Assembly: GCF_003173735.1 (NCBI RefSeq)
Contig: NZ_CP029551.1
Coordinates: 2,194,001 to 2,258,000 of the forward strand
Direction of reading: 5' to 3'
Length of the DNA: 64,000 nucleotides
From: Methylobacterium radiodurans
Lineage (GTDB): Bacteria > Pseudomonadota > Alphaproteobacteria > Rhizobiales > Beijerinckiaceae
This document shows positions 9,684 through 18,608 of the stretch, one piece after another. The translations under genes were made by a program, and so were the position numbers. The notes under the pieces were generated by a model. The model saw only the letters and a list, made by a program, of their open reading frames with translations. It was not told the origin of the DNA and ran no database searches. Positions within the stretch are counted from its first letter, which is position 1. Every line of letters begins with the position of its first letter.

Positions 9684-10375
9684 TGCTCTCGAATTTCGAC
9701 TTCAGCGTCATCACCTCGTCGCTGCCCTACCTGTTCGGGCAGGGCATGGTCTTCACAGTCTCGCTGACCGCGATGGCGGCCGGCATGGGCATCGTGCTCG
9801 GCACCCTGATCGCGATGGCGCGGCTCTCCGGTGTCCCGGGGCTGAAGCACGTCGCCAAGGTCTATGTCGAGCTGATGCGCTCGCTGCCGCTCGTGCTGGT
9901 GATCTTCTGGTTCTACTTCCTGGTGCCGTATATCGGCGCCTACGTGACCGGCTCCTCGACGCCGATCCAGGTCGGCGCCTTCCCGTCGGCGCTGATCACC
10001 TTCACGCTGTTCGAGGCGGCCTACTTCTCCGAGATCATGCGAGCGGGCATCCAGTCGATCCCGAAGGGCCAGACGGCCGCGGCCTCCGCGCTTGGGATGA
10101 ACTACTGGCAGTCGATGCAGAATGTCGTGCTGCCGCAGGCCTTCCGCAACATGCTGCCGCTGCTGCTCACCCAGACGATCGTGCTCTTCCAAGACACCTC
10201 GCTCGTCTACGTGCTCTCGCTGACCGACTTCCTCGGCGCGGCCTCGAAGGTCGCCCAACGCGACGGGCGCCTCGTCGAGATGTATATCTTCGCGGCCGTG
10301 GTCTACTTCGCGGTCTGCTTCTTCGCCTCGTTCCTGGTGCGCCGGCTCCAGGCCCGTGTCGCCATCATCCGCTGA
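9683..10375 (+). CDS. gltK: Glutamate/aspartate ABC transporter permease GltK
   Basis: This 230-residue permease is the partner of GltJ. It has the conserved YVELMRSLPLVLVIFWFYF segment and the EAA-type loop EIMRAGIQSIPKGQTAAASA. About five membrane helices are visible. The start codon overlaps the gltJ stop by one base, which fixes the start and implies coupled translation. GltL follows 30 bases after the stop. Confidence 0.92.
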   Translation: MLSNFDFSVITSSLPYLFGQGMVFTVSLTAMAAGMGIVLGTLIAMARLSGVPGLKHVAKVYVELMRSLPLVLVIFWFYFLVPYIGAYVTGSSTPIQVGAFPSALITFTLFEAAYFSEIMRAGIQSIPKGQTAAASALGMNYWQSMQNVVLPQAFRNMLPLLLTQTIVLFQDTSLVYVLSLTDFLGAASKVAQRDGRLVEMYIFAAVVYFAVCFFASFLVRRLQARVAIIR

Positions 10376-10405
10376 CCGTCAGCGCCGCCTTCCCGGGGAT
10401 CGCCC

Positions 10406-11260
10406 ATGACCTCCACGCCGATGCCGGCCCCGACCGCCGGAACCCCCGCCGCCCCCGCCGGCCAGGCCCCCGCCGATGCGGGCCTGCAGCAGGGCAACCT
10501 GACCGCGCCCGCCGCCCGCACGGGCGAGACGATGATCGCGATCGACAACGTCAGCAAATGGTACGGTGACTTTCAGGTGCTGACGAACTGCACCACCAGC
10601 GTCGCCAAGGGCGAGGTGGTCGTGGTTTGCGGTCCCTCGGGCTCGGGCAAGTCCACCCTGATCAAGACCGTGAACGCGCTCGAGCCGTTCCAGAAGGGTC
10701 AGATCACGGTGGCGGGCACCAAGGTGATGGACAAGTCCACCAACCTGCCCAAGCTGCGCTCGCGCGTCGGCATGGTGTTCCAGCACTTCGAGCTGTTCCC
10801 GCACCTCTCGATCACCGACAACCTGACGATCGCCCAGCGAAAGGTGCTGGGCCGCGGGGCGGAGGACGCGAAGAAGCGCGGCCTCGACCTTCTCGCCCGT
10901 GTCGGCCTCTCGGCCCACGCCCACAAGTTCCCGGGCCAGCTCTCGGGCGGCCAGCAGCAGCGCGTTGCCATCGCCCGGGCGCTCGCCATGAACCCGGTGG
11001 TGATGCTGTTCGACGAGCCGACCTCGGCCCTTGATCCCGAGATGGTCGGCGAAGTGCTCGACGTGATGGTGGAGCTCGCGCGTGAGGGCATGACCATGAT
11101 GGTCGTGACCCACGAGATGGGCTTCGCCCGCAAGGTGGCCGACCGGGTGATCTTCATGGATCGCGGCGAGATCGTCGAGGACGCCAACAAGGACGACTTC
11201 TTCGGTAAGCCCCGCTCCGAGCGCGCCCAGACCTTCCTGTCGAAGATCCTCCAGCACTGA
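10406..11260 (+). CDS. gltL: Glutamate/aspartate ABC transporter ATP-binding protein GltL
   Basis: The product is a polar amino acid ABC ATPase with Walker [10 protein letters not shown], signature [15 protein letters not shown], Walker [14 protein letters not shown] and switch VTHEMGFA. As annotated it has 284 residues, of which the first 42 are Ala/Pro-rich and unlike the family. The conserved core begins at an in-frame ATG at 10532 ([12 protein letters not shown]), giving 242 residues, the normal family length. Neither start has a strong ribosome site, so the longer form is uncertain. It completes the gltIJKL operon. Confidence 0.9.
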   Translation: MTSTPMPAPTAGTPAAPAGQAPADAGLQQGNLTAPAARTGETMIAIDNVSKWYGDFQVLTNCTTSVAKGEVVVVCGPSGSGKSTLIKTVNALEPFQKGQITVAGTKVMDKSTNLPKLRSRVGMVFQHFELFPHLSITDNLTIAQRKVLGRGAEDAKKRGLDLLARVGLSAHAHKFPGQLSGGQQQRVAIARALAMNPVVMLFDEPTSALDPEMVGEVLDVMVELAREGMTMMVVTHEMGFARKVADRVIFMDRGEIVEDANKDDFFGKPRSERAQTFLSKILQH

Positions 11261-11281
11261 AGGGGCACCCCGTCACGGTGT

Positions 11282-11352
11282 CGAGAGGCCCGAGGCCTCT
11301 CGCGGGTCCAGGGGGAACCCCTGGGAAGGCCTCGCCACGTGGGGATCGCCAC
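11282..11352. repeat. Intergenic hairpin repeat, copy B (inverted relative to copy A)
   Basis: Stems 11282-11290/11294-11302 (9 bp, loop CGA) and 11308-11314/11318-11324 (7 bp, loop GAA) match, in reverse orientation and the same order, the last two stems of copy A at 338-380. Base changes between copies are compensated within the stems: GAAAGG/CCTTTC in A is GAGAGG/CCTCTC in B. The element lies after gltL and may end that transcript. Confidence 0.65.
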
Positions 11353-11426
11353 GCCTCGCTTTCGCCCCAGAGAGCGCGCATCGGCGTTAACCGATCCTTC
11401 ACCAGAGCCCGCGAGCGTCCGACCCG

Positions 11427-12095
11427 ATGCCGAATGCCGCGCCCGCCCTCCGATTGCCCGCGCTCGTCGCGCTGTTCGCCCTTGCGGGAAGCCAGGCCGT
11501 GGCCCACCCGCATGTCTGGGTGACCGCCAGGGCCGAGATCGACTACGCCTCCGGACAGGTCACTGGCATCCGCCACAGCTGGAGCTTCGATCCGGCCTAC
11601 TCGGCCTTCGTGACCCAGGGGCTCGACAAGAACGGCGACGGCAAGCTGAGCCCGGACGAACTGGCCGACCTCGCGGCCGAGAACACCAAGGGGCTGGCCG
11701 AGTTCGGCTACTTCACCAAGCTCAAGGTCGGCGGCAAGGAGCAGGCCTTCGCGGACCCGGCAGACCCCCGCATGGCGATGGAGGGCGATGCCCTCACCAT
11801 GAGCTTCCTGCTGCCCTTGAAAGCCCCGGTCACCCAGGGTCGCGGCGTGGTCGCGCTGGAAGTCTACGACCCGACCTACTTCGTCTCCTTCGGCCTCGCG
11901 GAAGGCGCTGACGCCGCCAAGCTCGCGGGCGCGCCGGCCGGCTGCGCCGCGACGATCACCCGGCCCAAGGCGCCCGAGGCCAAGACCGTGGATGCGGCCA
12001 AGCCCGGCATGACCGAAGCCTTCTTCGAGGCGCTGACGGCGGCCTCGAACTATGGCCTGCAATACGCCCAGCGGGTCCTCGTCGCGTGTCCGTAG
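11427..12095 (+). CDS. DUF1007 family periplasmic protein with an EF-hand-like loop
   Basis: This 222-residue protein has a signal peptide (about 1-26) followed by the family start HPHVWVTARAEI. A canonical 12-residue EF-hand loop lies at 67-78 (DKNGDGKLSPDE), which suggests calcium or other divalent metal binding. DUF1007 proteins are usually encoded beside NicO/RcnA-type nickel or cobalt exporters, and here the gene overlaps one by ten bases. It probably binds metal or assists the exporter on the periplasmic side. The histidine-rich mature N terminus is a likely metal ligand. Confidence 0.85.
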   Translation: MPNAAPALRLPALVALFALAGSQAVAHPHVWVTARAEIDYASGQVTGIRHSWSFDPAYSAFVTQGLDKNGDGKLSPDELADLAAENTKGLAEFGYFTKLKVGGKEQAFADPADPRMAMEGDALTMSFLLPLKAPVTQGRGVVALEVYDPTYFVSFGLAEGADAAKLAGAPAGCAATITRPKAPEAKTVDAAKPGMTEAFFEALTAASNYGLQYAQRVLVACP

Positions 12096-13078
12096 GCGTC
12101 GCCCTCTCTGGGGCGCCGCTCCGGGGCCGCCTCGCCCTGCGGCTGGCGCTCGTCGCGGGCGCCGTCCTGATTGCGGGCCTCGTCGTCGCCGCGTTGTCCT
12201 GGCTCGTCGCCCCCACCATGGTCGCGCCGCCGCCGCGTTCGCCCTTCGGCATCGGCTTCCGTGAGGCCGCTCCGGCCGCTACCGGGCTCGGCGGCTGGCT
12301 GCTCGCCGTGCAGTCGAGCTTCTCCCGCAGCCTCCAGGCCGCGCTCTCGGCCGTTAAGGCCGGGGGCGGCTGGGGGCCGCTCATTGGCATCGGCTTCGCC
12401 TACGGGGTCTTCCACGCGGCGGGCCCCGGACACGGCAAGGCGGTCATCGCCGGCTACATCGTAGCGGGCGAGCGGGCGCTGCGGCGCGGCTGCGCGCTGA
12501 GCTTCGCGGCGGCCCTGCTCCAGGCGGGCGTCGCGATCGGGATCGTCGGCGTCGGCAGCCTGATCCTTGGCGCCACCGCGGCCGGCATGTCGCAGGCCGG
12601 CACCCTGATCGAGACGGCGAGCTTCGCGATGGTCGCCCTCGTCGGGCTGGCCCTGACGTGGCGCAAGGCCGGGCGGCTCGCCGGCTCCGGCGCCCTCGGC
12701 TGCGGGCCGGACTGCGCCCACGGTGTCGTGCCGCCCCGCGACGGCGAGAGCTGGCGCACGCGGGCCGGCGTGGTGCTGGCCGCAGGCTCGCGCCCCTGCG
12801 CGGGCGCGGTGCTGCTTCTCGTCTTTGCCCTGTCGCAGGGGATGCTCGGGGCCGGCATGCTCGCGGTACTCGCCATGGCGCTCGGCACCGCCCTCACCAC
12901 GAGCGCGCTCGCGAGCCTCGCGGTCTTTGCCAAGGGCGCGGCGCTTCGCCTCGCGGGCGGGCGCGGGCAGGCCGGCTCGATCACTGTCGCCGGCCTCGAA
13001 CTCCTGGCCGCCGCCTTCGTGCTGGTGCTCGGCCTCGCGATGCTGACAGGTCTCGCCCTCGGTGCCGGCGGCGCCTGA
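12086..13078 (+). CDS. NicO/RcnA-family nickel/cobalt transporter
   Basis: The 330-residue inner-membrane protein has about six to seven helices. The family motif HAAGPGHGKAV lies at residues 110-120 and contains the metal-coordinating histidines. A hydrophilic loop near residue 210 carries CGPDCAH, a possible metal site in place of the long His-rich loop of E. coli RcnA. The GTG start at 12086 overlaps the DUF1007 gene by ten bases. Export of nickel or cobalt is the family role; direction and metal are inferred. Confidence 0.85.
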   Translation: MSVGVALSGAPLRGRLALRLALVAGAVLIAGLVVAALSWLVAPTMVAPPPRSPFGIGFREAAPAATGLGGWLLAVQSSFSRSLQAALSAVKAGGGWGPLIGIGFAYGVFHAAGPGHGKAVIAGYIVAGERALRRGCALSFAAALLQAGVAIGIVGVGSLILGATAAGMSQAGTLIETASFAMVALVGLALTWRKAGRLAGSGALGCGPDCAHGVVPPRDGESWRTRAGVVLAAGSRPCAGAVLLLVFALSQGMLGAGMLAVLAMALGTALTTSALASLAVFAKGAALRLAGGRGQAGSITVAGLELLAAAFVLVLGLAMLTGLALGAGGA

Positions 13079-13160
13079 GCCGGCCCTCGCCAAACCCGTT
13101 CCAACATGGCACGTTTCGCTCCTCTCCTGCCGCGGCGGGACCCGAAGCGCCGAGGCGAGC

Positions 13161-13889
13161 ATGGCCGGTTTCGATCTGCGCGGCTTCGATCCGATCCTGA
13201 ACTGGCGGCTGCTCGCCGGCTCGCACCCGTTCCCGGGTCCGGACGGGGGCACCTGCATCAACGAGGCGGCGATCGTCGCCGCAGGCCTGCCCTACCGGGC
13301 GATCCGCTCCAGCGCGGACTGCCCGCCCTGCTTCTCGCAGCCGCTGGCCGCCTACGCGCTCGGCCTCAACGACGCGATGCCCGATGCCGAGCGCCCGCGC
13401 CTGATGGCCTTCGTGCTGCGTCTCTCCGGCTCGGCTGACCAGCCGGAGATCGAGGCGGCTCGGACCGACCATCTCGCTGAGGCGAGCGTCCGGCGCATCC
13501 TGGCGCCCCTCTGCGCGCTGGCCGGCCTCGACGATCTCGCGGCGCGCTGCGCCGAGGCCCGGGATCTCGCGGCGGCGCGCGCCGCCGCTCGGGCGGCGGA
13601 GTGGGGCGGCGGCGCGCGGGCGCAGAGCGCTGCCGAATCGCGCCGCTGGGTCGAGGGCGCGCGGGCGGCCGCGGTGGCCCGGACCGCGATGGCCGCTGGG
13701 CGGGCGGGCACGGACGCGCGCTGCGCTGCCGAGGTGGCCGAAGGTGCGGCCGTCTTCCTGCCGGCGATCTGGGCAGAGGCCTGCGCGATCCTTGATGAAG
13801 GGCTCGCCATCGGCCGCCGGGCGCCGGACATCGATCTCGCGCTCGCCGGCGCGCGGATGGAGGCGGCGCGCGGGCTGGTCGGCGCTTGA
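13161..13889 (+). CDS. Hypothetical protein with conserved-looking cysteine-containing N-terminal half
   Basis: I do not recognise the family with confidence. ATG 13161 is preferred because GAGGCGAG precedes it; the open frame upstream overlaps the transporter end. The 242-residue protein has no signal peptide or membrane helix. The first 100 residues look structured, with C32 and a CPPC pair at 54-57 that could bind metal or form a disulphide. The second half is very alanine-rich and helical. It follows the NicO gene by 82 bases in the same direction, but a link to metal transport is only positional. Confidence 0.6.
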   Translation: MAGFDLRGFDPILNWRLLAGSHPFPGPDGGTCINEAAIVAAGLPYRAIRSSADCPPCFSQPLAAYALGLNDAMPDAERPRLMAFVLRLSGSADQPEIEAARTDHLAEASVRRILAPLCALAGLDDLAARCAEARDLAAARAAARAAEWGGGARAQSAAESRRWVEGARAAAVARTAMAAGRAGTDARCAAEVAEGAAVFLPAIWAEACAILDEGLAIGRRAPDIDLALAGARMEAARGLVGA

Positions 13890-13932
13890 CGGCCTAGCCC
13901 GTCGGTCACCGGGGCCGACCGCCAAACCCCTT

Positions 13933-13953
13933 CGGCTCCCGTGGAGGGAGCCG
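13933..13953. terminator. Hairpin between convergent genes (hypothetical and pyrD)
   Basis: An 8-bp perfect stem CGGCTCCC/GGGAGCCG (13933-13940 with 13946-13953, loop GTGGA) lies between the stop codons of two converging genes. It could serve both strands. There is no clear T-tract. Confidence 0.5.
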
Positions 13954-13963
13954 GGGAGGGGGG

Positions 13964-15037
13964 TCAGTCCCTCGCCAAGCTTGCGGCATCCCGGCCCACG
14001 GCCGAGGCGAGGCTCGGGAGCCCGGCGCGGCCGAGTTGTTCGAGGAGGCCCCGCTTGATCGTGCCGACGAGGCCCGGCCCCTGATAGACCAGCGCCGAGT
14101 AGAGCTGCACGAGGCTCGCGCCAGCCAGGATCTTCGTCCAGGCGGCCTCTGCCGAATCGACGCCGCCCACGCCCACGAGCGGCACCTTGGTCCCGACCCG
14201 CAGGTAGGTCTCGGCCAGCAGCTTCGTTGCCGGACCGAAGAGGGGGCGCCCTGAGAGGCCGCCGGTTTCGCGGGCCAGGGCCGTCTCCGTCAGGCTCTGC
14301 GGGCGGGCCACCGTGGTGTTCGAGACGACGAGCCCCTGCACGCCGCGGCGCAAGGCGGTGGCACAGATCGCGTCGAGGGCGTCGAGGGTGATGTCGGGGG
14401 CGATCTTCAGGAGCACCGCCGCGCGCCCCCCCGTCCCGTCCCGCGCCTCCACCACGCGGGCGAGCAACTCGTCCAGGAAGGCCTCGCCCTGGAGGTCGCG
14501 CAGGCCCGGCGTGTTCGGCGAGGAGACGTTGACGGTGACGAAGGCGACGTGCGGAGCGAGCCGCGCCGTGCAGGCGACGTAGTCGGCCAGCCGGTCCACC
14601 GCCTCCTTGTTGGCGCCGATGTTGACGCCGACGAGGCCCGCCCGCCCGACCCGCGCCGCGAGGCGGCCCGCCACCACGTCGAGCCCCTCGCTGTTGAGGC
14701 CGAACCGGTTGATCACGGCCCCGTCCGCCTTCAGCCGGAACACCCGCGGGCGCGGGTTGCCGGGCTGTGGGCGCGGCACCACCCCGCCGACCTCGACGAA
14801 GCCGAAGCCGAGGCCGAGCAGCGCGTCCGGCACCGTGGCGCCCTTGTCGAAGCCGGCGGCTAGGCCGACCGGATTGGGGAAGCGTCGACCCAGGATCTCC
14901 ACCGCGAGGCGCGGGTCGTCGGCAGGCGGGCGGCGCACCGGAAGCGCTGCCAGAGCCCTCAATGTCAGGTTGTGTGCTTGCTCGGCATCCAGGCCGTGGA
15001 GCACCGGGCGGACCAGGGGGAACAGGACTTCGATCAT
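13964..15037 (-). CDS. pyrD: Dihydroorotate dehydrogenase (quinone), class 2
   Basis: PyrD oxidises dihydroorotate to orotate in pyrimidine synthesis and passes electrons to membrane quinone. The 357-residue protein has the class 2 N-terminal helices (about 1-40), the FMN-binding segment [20 protein letters not shown], and the catalytic serine in [17 protein letters not shown]. The phosphate-site segment [20 protein letters not shown] is also present. The usual [12 protein letters not shown] motif reads [12 protein letters not shown] here. The ATG overlaps the stop of the upstream DUF952 gene by four bases, so the two genes form a coupled pair. Confidence 0.95.
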   Translation of the reverse strand: MIEVLFPLVRPVLHGLDAEQAHNLTLRALAALPVRRPPADDPRLAVEILGRRFPNPVGLAAGFDKGATVPDALLGLGFGFVEVGGVVPRPQPGNPRPRVFRLKADGAVINRFGLNSEGLDVVAGRLAARVGRAGLVGVNIGANKEAVDRLADYVACTARLAPHVAFVTVNVSSPNTPGLRDLQGEAFLDELLARVVEARDGTGGRAAVLLKIAPDITLDALDAICATALRRGVQGLVVSNTTVARPQSLTETALARETGGLSGRPLFGPATKLLAETYLRVGTKVPLVGVGGVDSAEAAWTKILAGASLVQLYSALVYQGPGLVGTIKRGLLEQLGRAGLPSLASAVGRDAASLARD

Positions 15038-15381
15038 GCCCCGATCTCCACCGGGAAAACGTGGCGTCCGTCGGCTCCGAGCGGCAATTCGGCGACCGAG
15101 CGCACCGCGGAGAGCGGCAGGTCGGCGTAGAGGTGGGGGAAGAGGTCGCCGCCGCGCGAGGGCTCGAATCGCAGGGCGTCGCCCAGCGCCTCTGCCTCGA
15201 CGGCGACGAGGAGGAGGTCGCGCTGCCCGACGAAGTGGCGCGCTGCCGTCTCAGGCACTTGGGCGCCTGTGGAGAAGTGGATGAAGCCGTCCGCCGCGTC
15301 CACGGGAGCCCCGCTGAACCGGCCCGACGCTTCGGCCTCGCGCCAGAGCTCGCGGGGGCAGATCTTGTAGATGAGGGGCAT
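15034..15381 (-). CDS. DUF952 family protein
   Basis: The 115-residue cytoplasmic protein starts with [15 protein letters not shown] and contains [15 protein letters not shown], both typical of DUF952. The start at 15381 matches the family N terminus; an open frame to 15423 adds residues unlike the family. The biochemical role is unknown. Its stop overlaps the pyrD start (ATGA), a pairing also known to me from related bacteria, so expression is probably linked to pyrimidine synthesis. Confidence 0.85.
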   Translation of the reverse strand: MPLIYKICPRELWREAEASGRFSGAPVDAADGFIHFSTGAQVPETAARHFVGQRDLLLVAVEAEALGDALRFEPSRGGDLFPHLYADLPLSAVRSVAELPLGADGRHVFPVEIGA

Positions 15382-15513
15382 GCGCGCGTCCGATCGTTGC
15401 GTGCCGTCGATACGGCGCGGCACCGCTTTCTGACAACCATTCCGGCGCGCTGCGGTTGGTCCCGCAGGCGGCGCGCATCCCCCTCAAAAAGGGTCCGCGC
15501 CTACAATGAGTGA

Positions 15514-15552
15514 TTGCGTTCCGCGCCTCGTAGTTCTACTTTCCTACAACTA
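15514..15552 (+). promoter_or_regulatory. Candidate promoter and overlapping operator for the S24 regulator
   Basis: TTGCGT (15514-15519) and TACTTT (15537-15542) are separated by 17 bases, a plausible sigma-70 promoter. An imperfect inverted repeat, TAGTTCTA (15531-15538) and TACAACTA (15545-15552), overlaps the -10 box. This is the expected geometry for autorepression by the downstream helix-turn-helix protein. Function is inferred. Confidence 0.45.
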
Positions 15553-15595
15553 GGCCGTGCGTTACTGCGGCCCGTTGAGGCACAGAGCCCGACAG

Positions 15596-16228
15596 ATGTT
15601 GTCCCACGAGCAGATCTGGACCGCCATCGACCGCTTGGCGGAACGCCACGGGTACTCCCCCTCGGGCCTCGCCCGCCGCTCCGGCCTGGACGCGACGAGT
15701 TTCAACCGCTCGAAGCGGATCGGCGCTGACGGGCGCAAGCGCTGGCCCTCGACCGAGTCGGTCTCGAAGGTGCTGGCGGCGACGGGCGCGAGCCTCGACG
15801 AATTCCTGCGCCTGATCGAGGCGCGCGAGGGGCCGGTGCGCTCCACGGTTCCCCTCATCGGCATGACGCAGGCGGGCGTCGGCCGCCTCTTCACCGAGGA
15901 GGGCATGCCCACCGGCGGTGCCGGCTGGGAGGAGATCGACTTCCCCGATCTCGGCGAGGAGCGGGCCTTCGCGCTCGAGGTGCAGGGCGATTCGATGATG
16001 CCGCTGTTCCGCGACGGCGACGTGCTGATCGTCTCGCCCTCGGCCAGCGTACGCAAGGGCGACCGCGTGGTCGTCCGCACCCACACGGGCGAGGTCCTGG
16101 CCAAGGAACTGCGCCGCCGCACCGCTCGCACGGTCGAGCTCGTCTCGCTCAATCCCGACCACGGTGATCGCGTCCTCAACGTCGGGGAGATCGCCTGGAT
16201 CGCCCGGGTGATGTGGATCCGGCAATAG
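15596..16228 (+). CDS. S24 peptidase-domain transcriptional regulator (LexA/CI-like)
   Basis: This 210-residue protein joins an N-terminal helix-turn-helix (about 5-75) to a C-terminal S24 peptidase domain. The catalytic serine is in VQGDSMMP (S133) and the lysine in GEVLAKEL (K170). An Ala-Gly pair at 93-94 (TQAGVG) is a candidate self-cleavage site, so stress-induced autoproteolysis is possible. It is not the housekeeping LexA, whose N-terminal domain differs. ATG 15596 is chosen because the preceding in-frame GTG at 15557 lies next to the predicted promoter. The inverted repeat upstream may be its own operator. Confidence 0.85.
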   Translation: MLSHEQIWTAIDRLAERHGYSPSGLARRSGLDATSFNRSKRIGADGRKRWPSTESVSKVLAATGASLDEFLRLIEAREGPVRSTVPLIGMTQAGVGRLFTEEGMPTGGAGWEEIDFPDLGEERAFALEVQGDSMMPLFRDGDVLIVSPSASVRKGDRVVVRTHTGEVLAKELRRRTARTVELVSLNPDHGDRVLNVGEIAWIARVMWIRQ

Positions 16229-16316
16229 GCCCGGTCGCGCGAGGCTTGGCCATCGATCCGGGTGCGGTTAACGCTGAGCGAGACGCGGGCTCGGCCCGCC
16301 CCGGCCGGATGACGAC

Positions 16317-17429
16317 ATGCCAGGTCATGACATGGCGGAGCCCGTAGCAGCGGGCGGCGACCGGATGCCGGACGGGATCCGACCGGCCGCCGCGGCCCTG
16401 CTCGACGCAGCCGCCGTGCCCACTTTCCTGCTCGACGGGACAGGCGGACAGGCGCGCATCGTCTACGCCAACACCGCCTTCCTGGTGCTCACCGGCTATC
16501 CGGCCGAGGCTATCGTCGGCGGCGATCTCCGCCCGCTCCTCGGCGAGCGGGCCGCCGCTTCGGAGGGCGAGGCGCAGGAGTTCCTCGGCGCGCGCCTCGA
16601 CGGTTCGACCTTCTGGGGTTGCCTGACGCTCACGCCCGTGGCCGGGAGCACCCTGCGGTTCGGACAGGTCGTCGACGTGACGCGGCGCCGGGACGTCGAG
16701 GGCGCGCTCGCGCTCTCGCGCCAGCGGGAGGCCCTGGGCCTCCTGACGAACAGCGTCGCGCACGAGTTCAACAACTTCCTGCAGATCCTGATCGGCTACA
16801 TCGACGGTCTGAAGCGCCGGCTCGGCGACCGGCCGGAGCCCTTCGTCCAGCGGGCCATGAGCCGCTCGACGGACGCGACCGAGCGGGCCGCCGTGCTGAC
16901 CCGCCAGCTCCTCGCCTTCTCGCGCCGGATCGCCCCAGATGTCCGCGCCATCGATCTCGACGCCGTGGTGGCGGACGCCGCCACCGCGATCCGGGCGACG
17001 CTGCCCGATCGGATCCGGCTCGATGTGGCGACGACGCCGGACCTGCCCTGGGCGGTCGCCAACCCGACTCAGGTCGAACTCGCGCTTCGCCATCTCGTCG
17101 CCAACGCCTGCGAGGCGATGCCCGACGGCGGTACGATCGCGCTCGCGACCTTCCGTATCGCGCCGGGCGAGCGCTCGATGCAGCATCCGAGCGAGGGGGC
17201 GGTCGGCCTGACCGTCTCCGACACGGGGTCCGGCATGTCGCCCGAGATGCTGGCCCGCGCGCTCGCCCCCTTCGCGACCAGCCACGAGGCCGGGCGCGGG
17301 GCGGGACTCGCCATCGTGCACGGCCTGATGAAGCGACAGAACGGCACGATCAGCCTCGACAGCCGTCCGGGCGAGGGCACCCAGGTGCGGTTGGTCTTTC
17401 CGGCCGCGGCCCGGCGCGACGCCGCCTGA
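16317..17429 (+). CDS. PAS domain-containing sensor histidine kinase (orphan)
   Basis: The 370-residue protein has a PAS domain at about 28-130, followed by a phosphoacceptor motif SVAHEFNNFLQIL with H149. The ATPase domain has N263 in HLVANACEAM, the G1 box DTGSGM at 302-307 and the G2 box GRGAGLAIVHGL at 326-337. It has no membrane segment, so it should sense a cytoplasmic signal. No response regulator lies next to it, unlike many kinases of this HEFNN type that carry or adjoin a receiver. An in-frame ATG at 16332 is an equally possible start. Confidence 0.88.
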   Translation: MPGHDMAEPVAAGGDRMPDGIRPAAAALLDAAAVPTFLLDGTGGQARIVYANTAFLVLTGYPAEAIVGGDLRPLLGERAAASEGEAQEFLGARLDGSTFWGCLTLTPVAGSTLRFGQVVDVTRRRDVEGALALSRQREALGLLTNSVAHEFNNFLQILIGYIDGLKRRLGDRPEPFVQRAMSRSTDATERAAVLTRQLLAFSRRIAPDVRAIDLDAVVADAATAIRATLPDRIRLDVATTPDLPWAVANPTQVELALRHLVANACEAMPDGGTIALATFRIAPGERSMQHPSEGAVGLTVSDTGSGMSPEMLARALAPFATSHEAGRGAGLAIVHGLMKRQNGTISLDSRPGEGTQVRLVFPAAARRDAA

Positions 17430-17566
17430 CCGGCCGATCACGGGGCGGACCGTGAAAGCGCGGCCGGGCACGGACTAAAATATCCGCTCAGCCGTCTCCA
17501 TATCATCGGGGCGTTCCAAGACGCACCGATCCGTCTTCGCGTTCGGTTCTCCTGCAGAGGCTCTCG

Positions 17567-18538
17567 ATGCTCACCTCCACCAAGCGCCGTAAGCGCACGG
17601 CGACCTTCCTGGCGCTGGCCGCGGCGCTGACCGTTGCAGCTCCCATCGCCGAGGCCCGTCCCGGCGGCGGCGGCAGCGTCGGCTCGCGGGGGTCCCGCAC
17701 CTTCAACGCGCCCTCCGCGACGCAGACCGCGCCCGGCACCGCGGCCCCGATGCAGCGCACGCAGGCTCAGCCCGGCATGACCAATCCGGGCATGCAGCCG
17801 CAGCAGGGTCGGCGCTTCGGCGGCGGCTTCATGGCGGGCCTCCTCGGCGCGGGCCTGATCGGCGCGCTCCTCGGCGCCGGCTTCTCGGGCGGCCTCGGCG
17901 GCATCGCCTCCTTCCTGGGTCTGATGCTGCAGATCGGCCTCGTCGTGCTGCTCGTCTCCTTCGCGGTGCGCTGGTTCCGCCGCCGCAACGAGCAGCAGCA
18001 GCCCGCCGGTGCCGGCGCGCCCTACGCACGTCAGGCGCTGAACGAGGGGCCGAACCAGAACCCGATGGGGGCCGGCGGCCCGTCCTCCGGGCCGATGGGC
18101 GGCATGCTCGGCGGCCAGCCGCGTCCCGTCCAGCAGCGCCCGGTCCAGATCGGTCCGAACGACTTCCAGTCCTTCGAGCGCCTGCTCGGCGAGATCCAGG
18201 ACGCCTACTCGCACGAGGACAAGGTCGGCCTGCGCAACCTCGCGACGCCGGAGATGGCCGGCTACTTCGAGGAAGAGCTCCAGGCGAACGCCGCGCGCGG
18301 CGTGGTCAACCGGGTCAGCGAGGTCAAGCTCCTCCAGGGCGACCTGTCGGAGGCCTGGGGCGAGGGCTCGGACGAGTACGCCACCGTGGCGATGCGCTAC
18401 GCGCTGAAGGACGTCACCCTCGACCGCCGCTCGAATCAGGTCGTCGAGACCGGCGCCCCGCAGGCGATCGAGCTGTGGACCTTCGTCCGCCGCCCGGGTC
18501 GCCCGTGGATCCTGTCGGCGATCCAGCAGACCGCCTGA
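17567..18538 (+). CDS. Tim44-like domain membrane protein
   Basis: The 323-residue protein begins with a signal-like hydrophobic segment (12-30). A Gly/Pro/Gln-rich linker follows, then two glycine-rich membrane segments (about 86-108 and 112-133). The Tim44-like domain fills the C terminus (about 195-321), starting near FQSFERLLGEIQDAYSHEDK. In mitochondria this fold binds membranes in the import motor; in bacteria its role is poorly known. A strong terminator follows the gene, so it is probably transcribed alone. Confidence 0.85.
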   Translation: MLTSTKRRKRTATFLALAAALTVAAPIAEARPGGGGSVGSRGSRTFNAPSATQTAPGTAAPMQRTQAQPGMTNPGMQPQQGRRFGGGFMAGLLGAGLIGALLGAGFSGGLGGIASFLGLMLQIGLVVLLVSFAVRWFRRRNEQQQPAGAGAPYARQALNEGPNQNPMGAGGPSSGPMGGMLGGQPRPVQQRPVQIGPNDFQSFERLLGEIQDAYSHEDKVGLRNLATPEMAGYFEEELQANAARGVVNRVSEVKLLQGDLSEAWGEGSDEYATVAMRYALKDVTLDRRSNQVVETGAPQAIELWTFVRRPGRPWILSAIQQTA

Positions 18539-18565
18539 TCGCGATCGCGGTTGGGAAGATGATCG

Positions 18566-18603
18566 AGGCCGGCACCGCGGAGGCGGTGCCGGCCTTCTAC
18601 TTT
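18566..18603 (+). terminator. Rho-independent terminator after the Tim44-domain gene
   Basis: A perfect 13-bp stem (18566-18578 with 18583-18595) with loop GGAG is followed by TCTACTTT. It starts 28 bases after the stop codon. The hairpin lies just beyond the convergent rsmA stop and might act for both genes, but the T-rich side favours the plus strand. Confidence 0.85.
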
Positions 18604-18608
18604 GCGCC

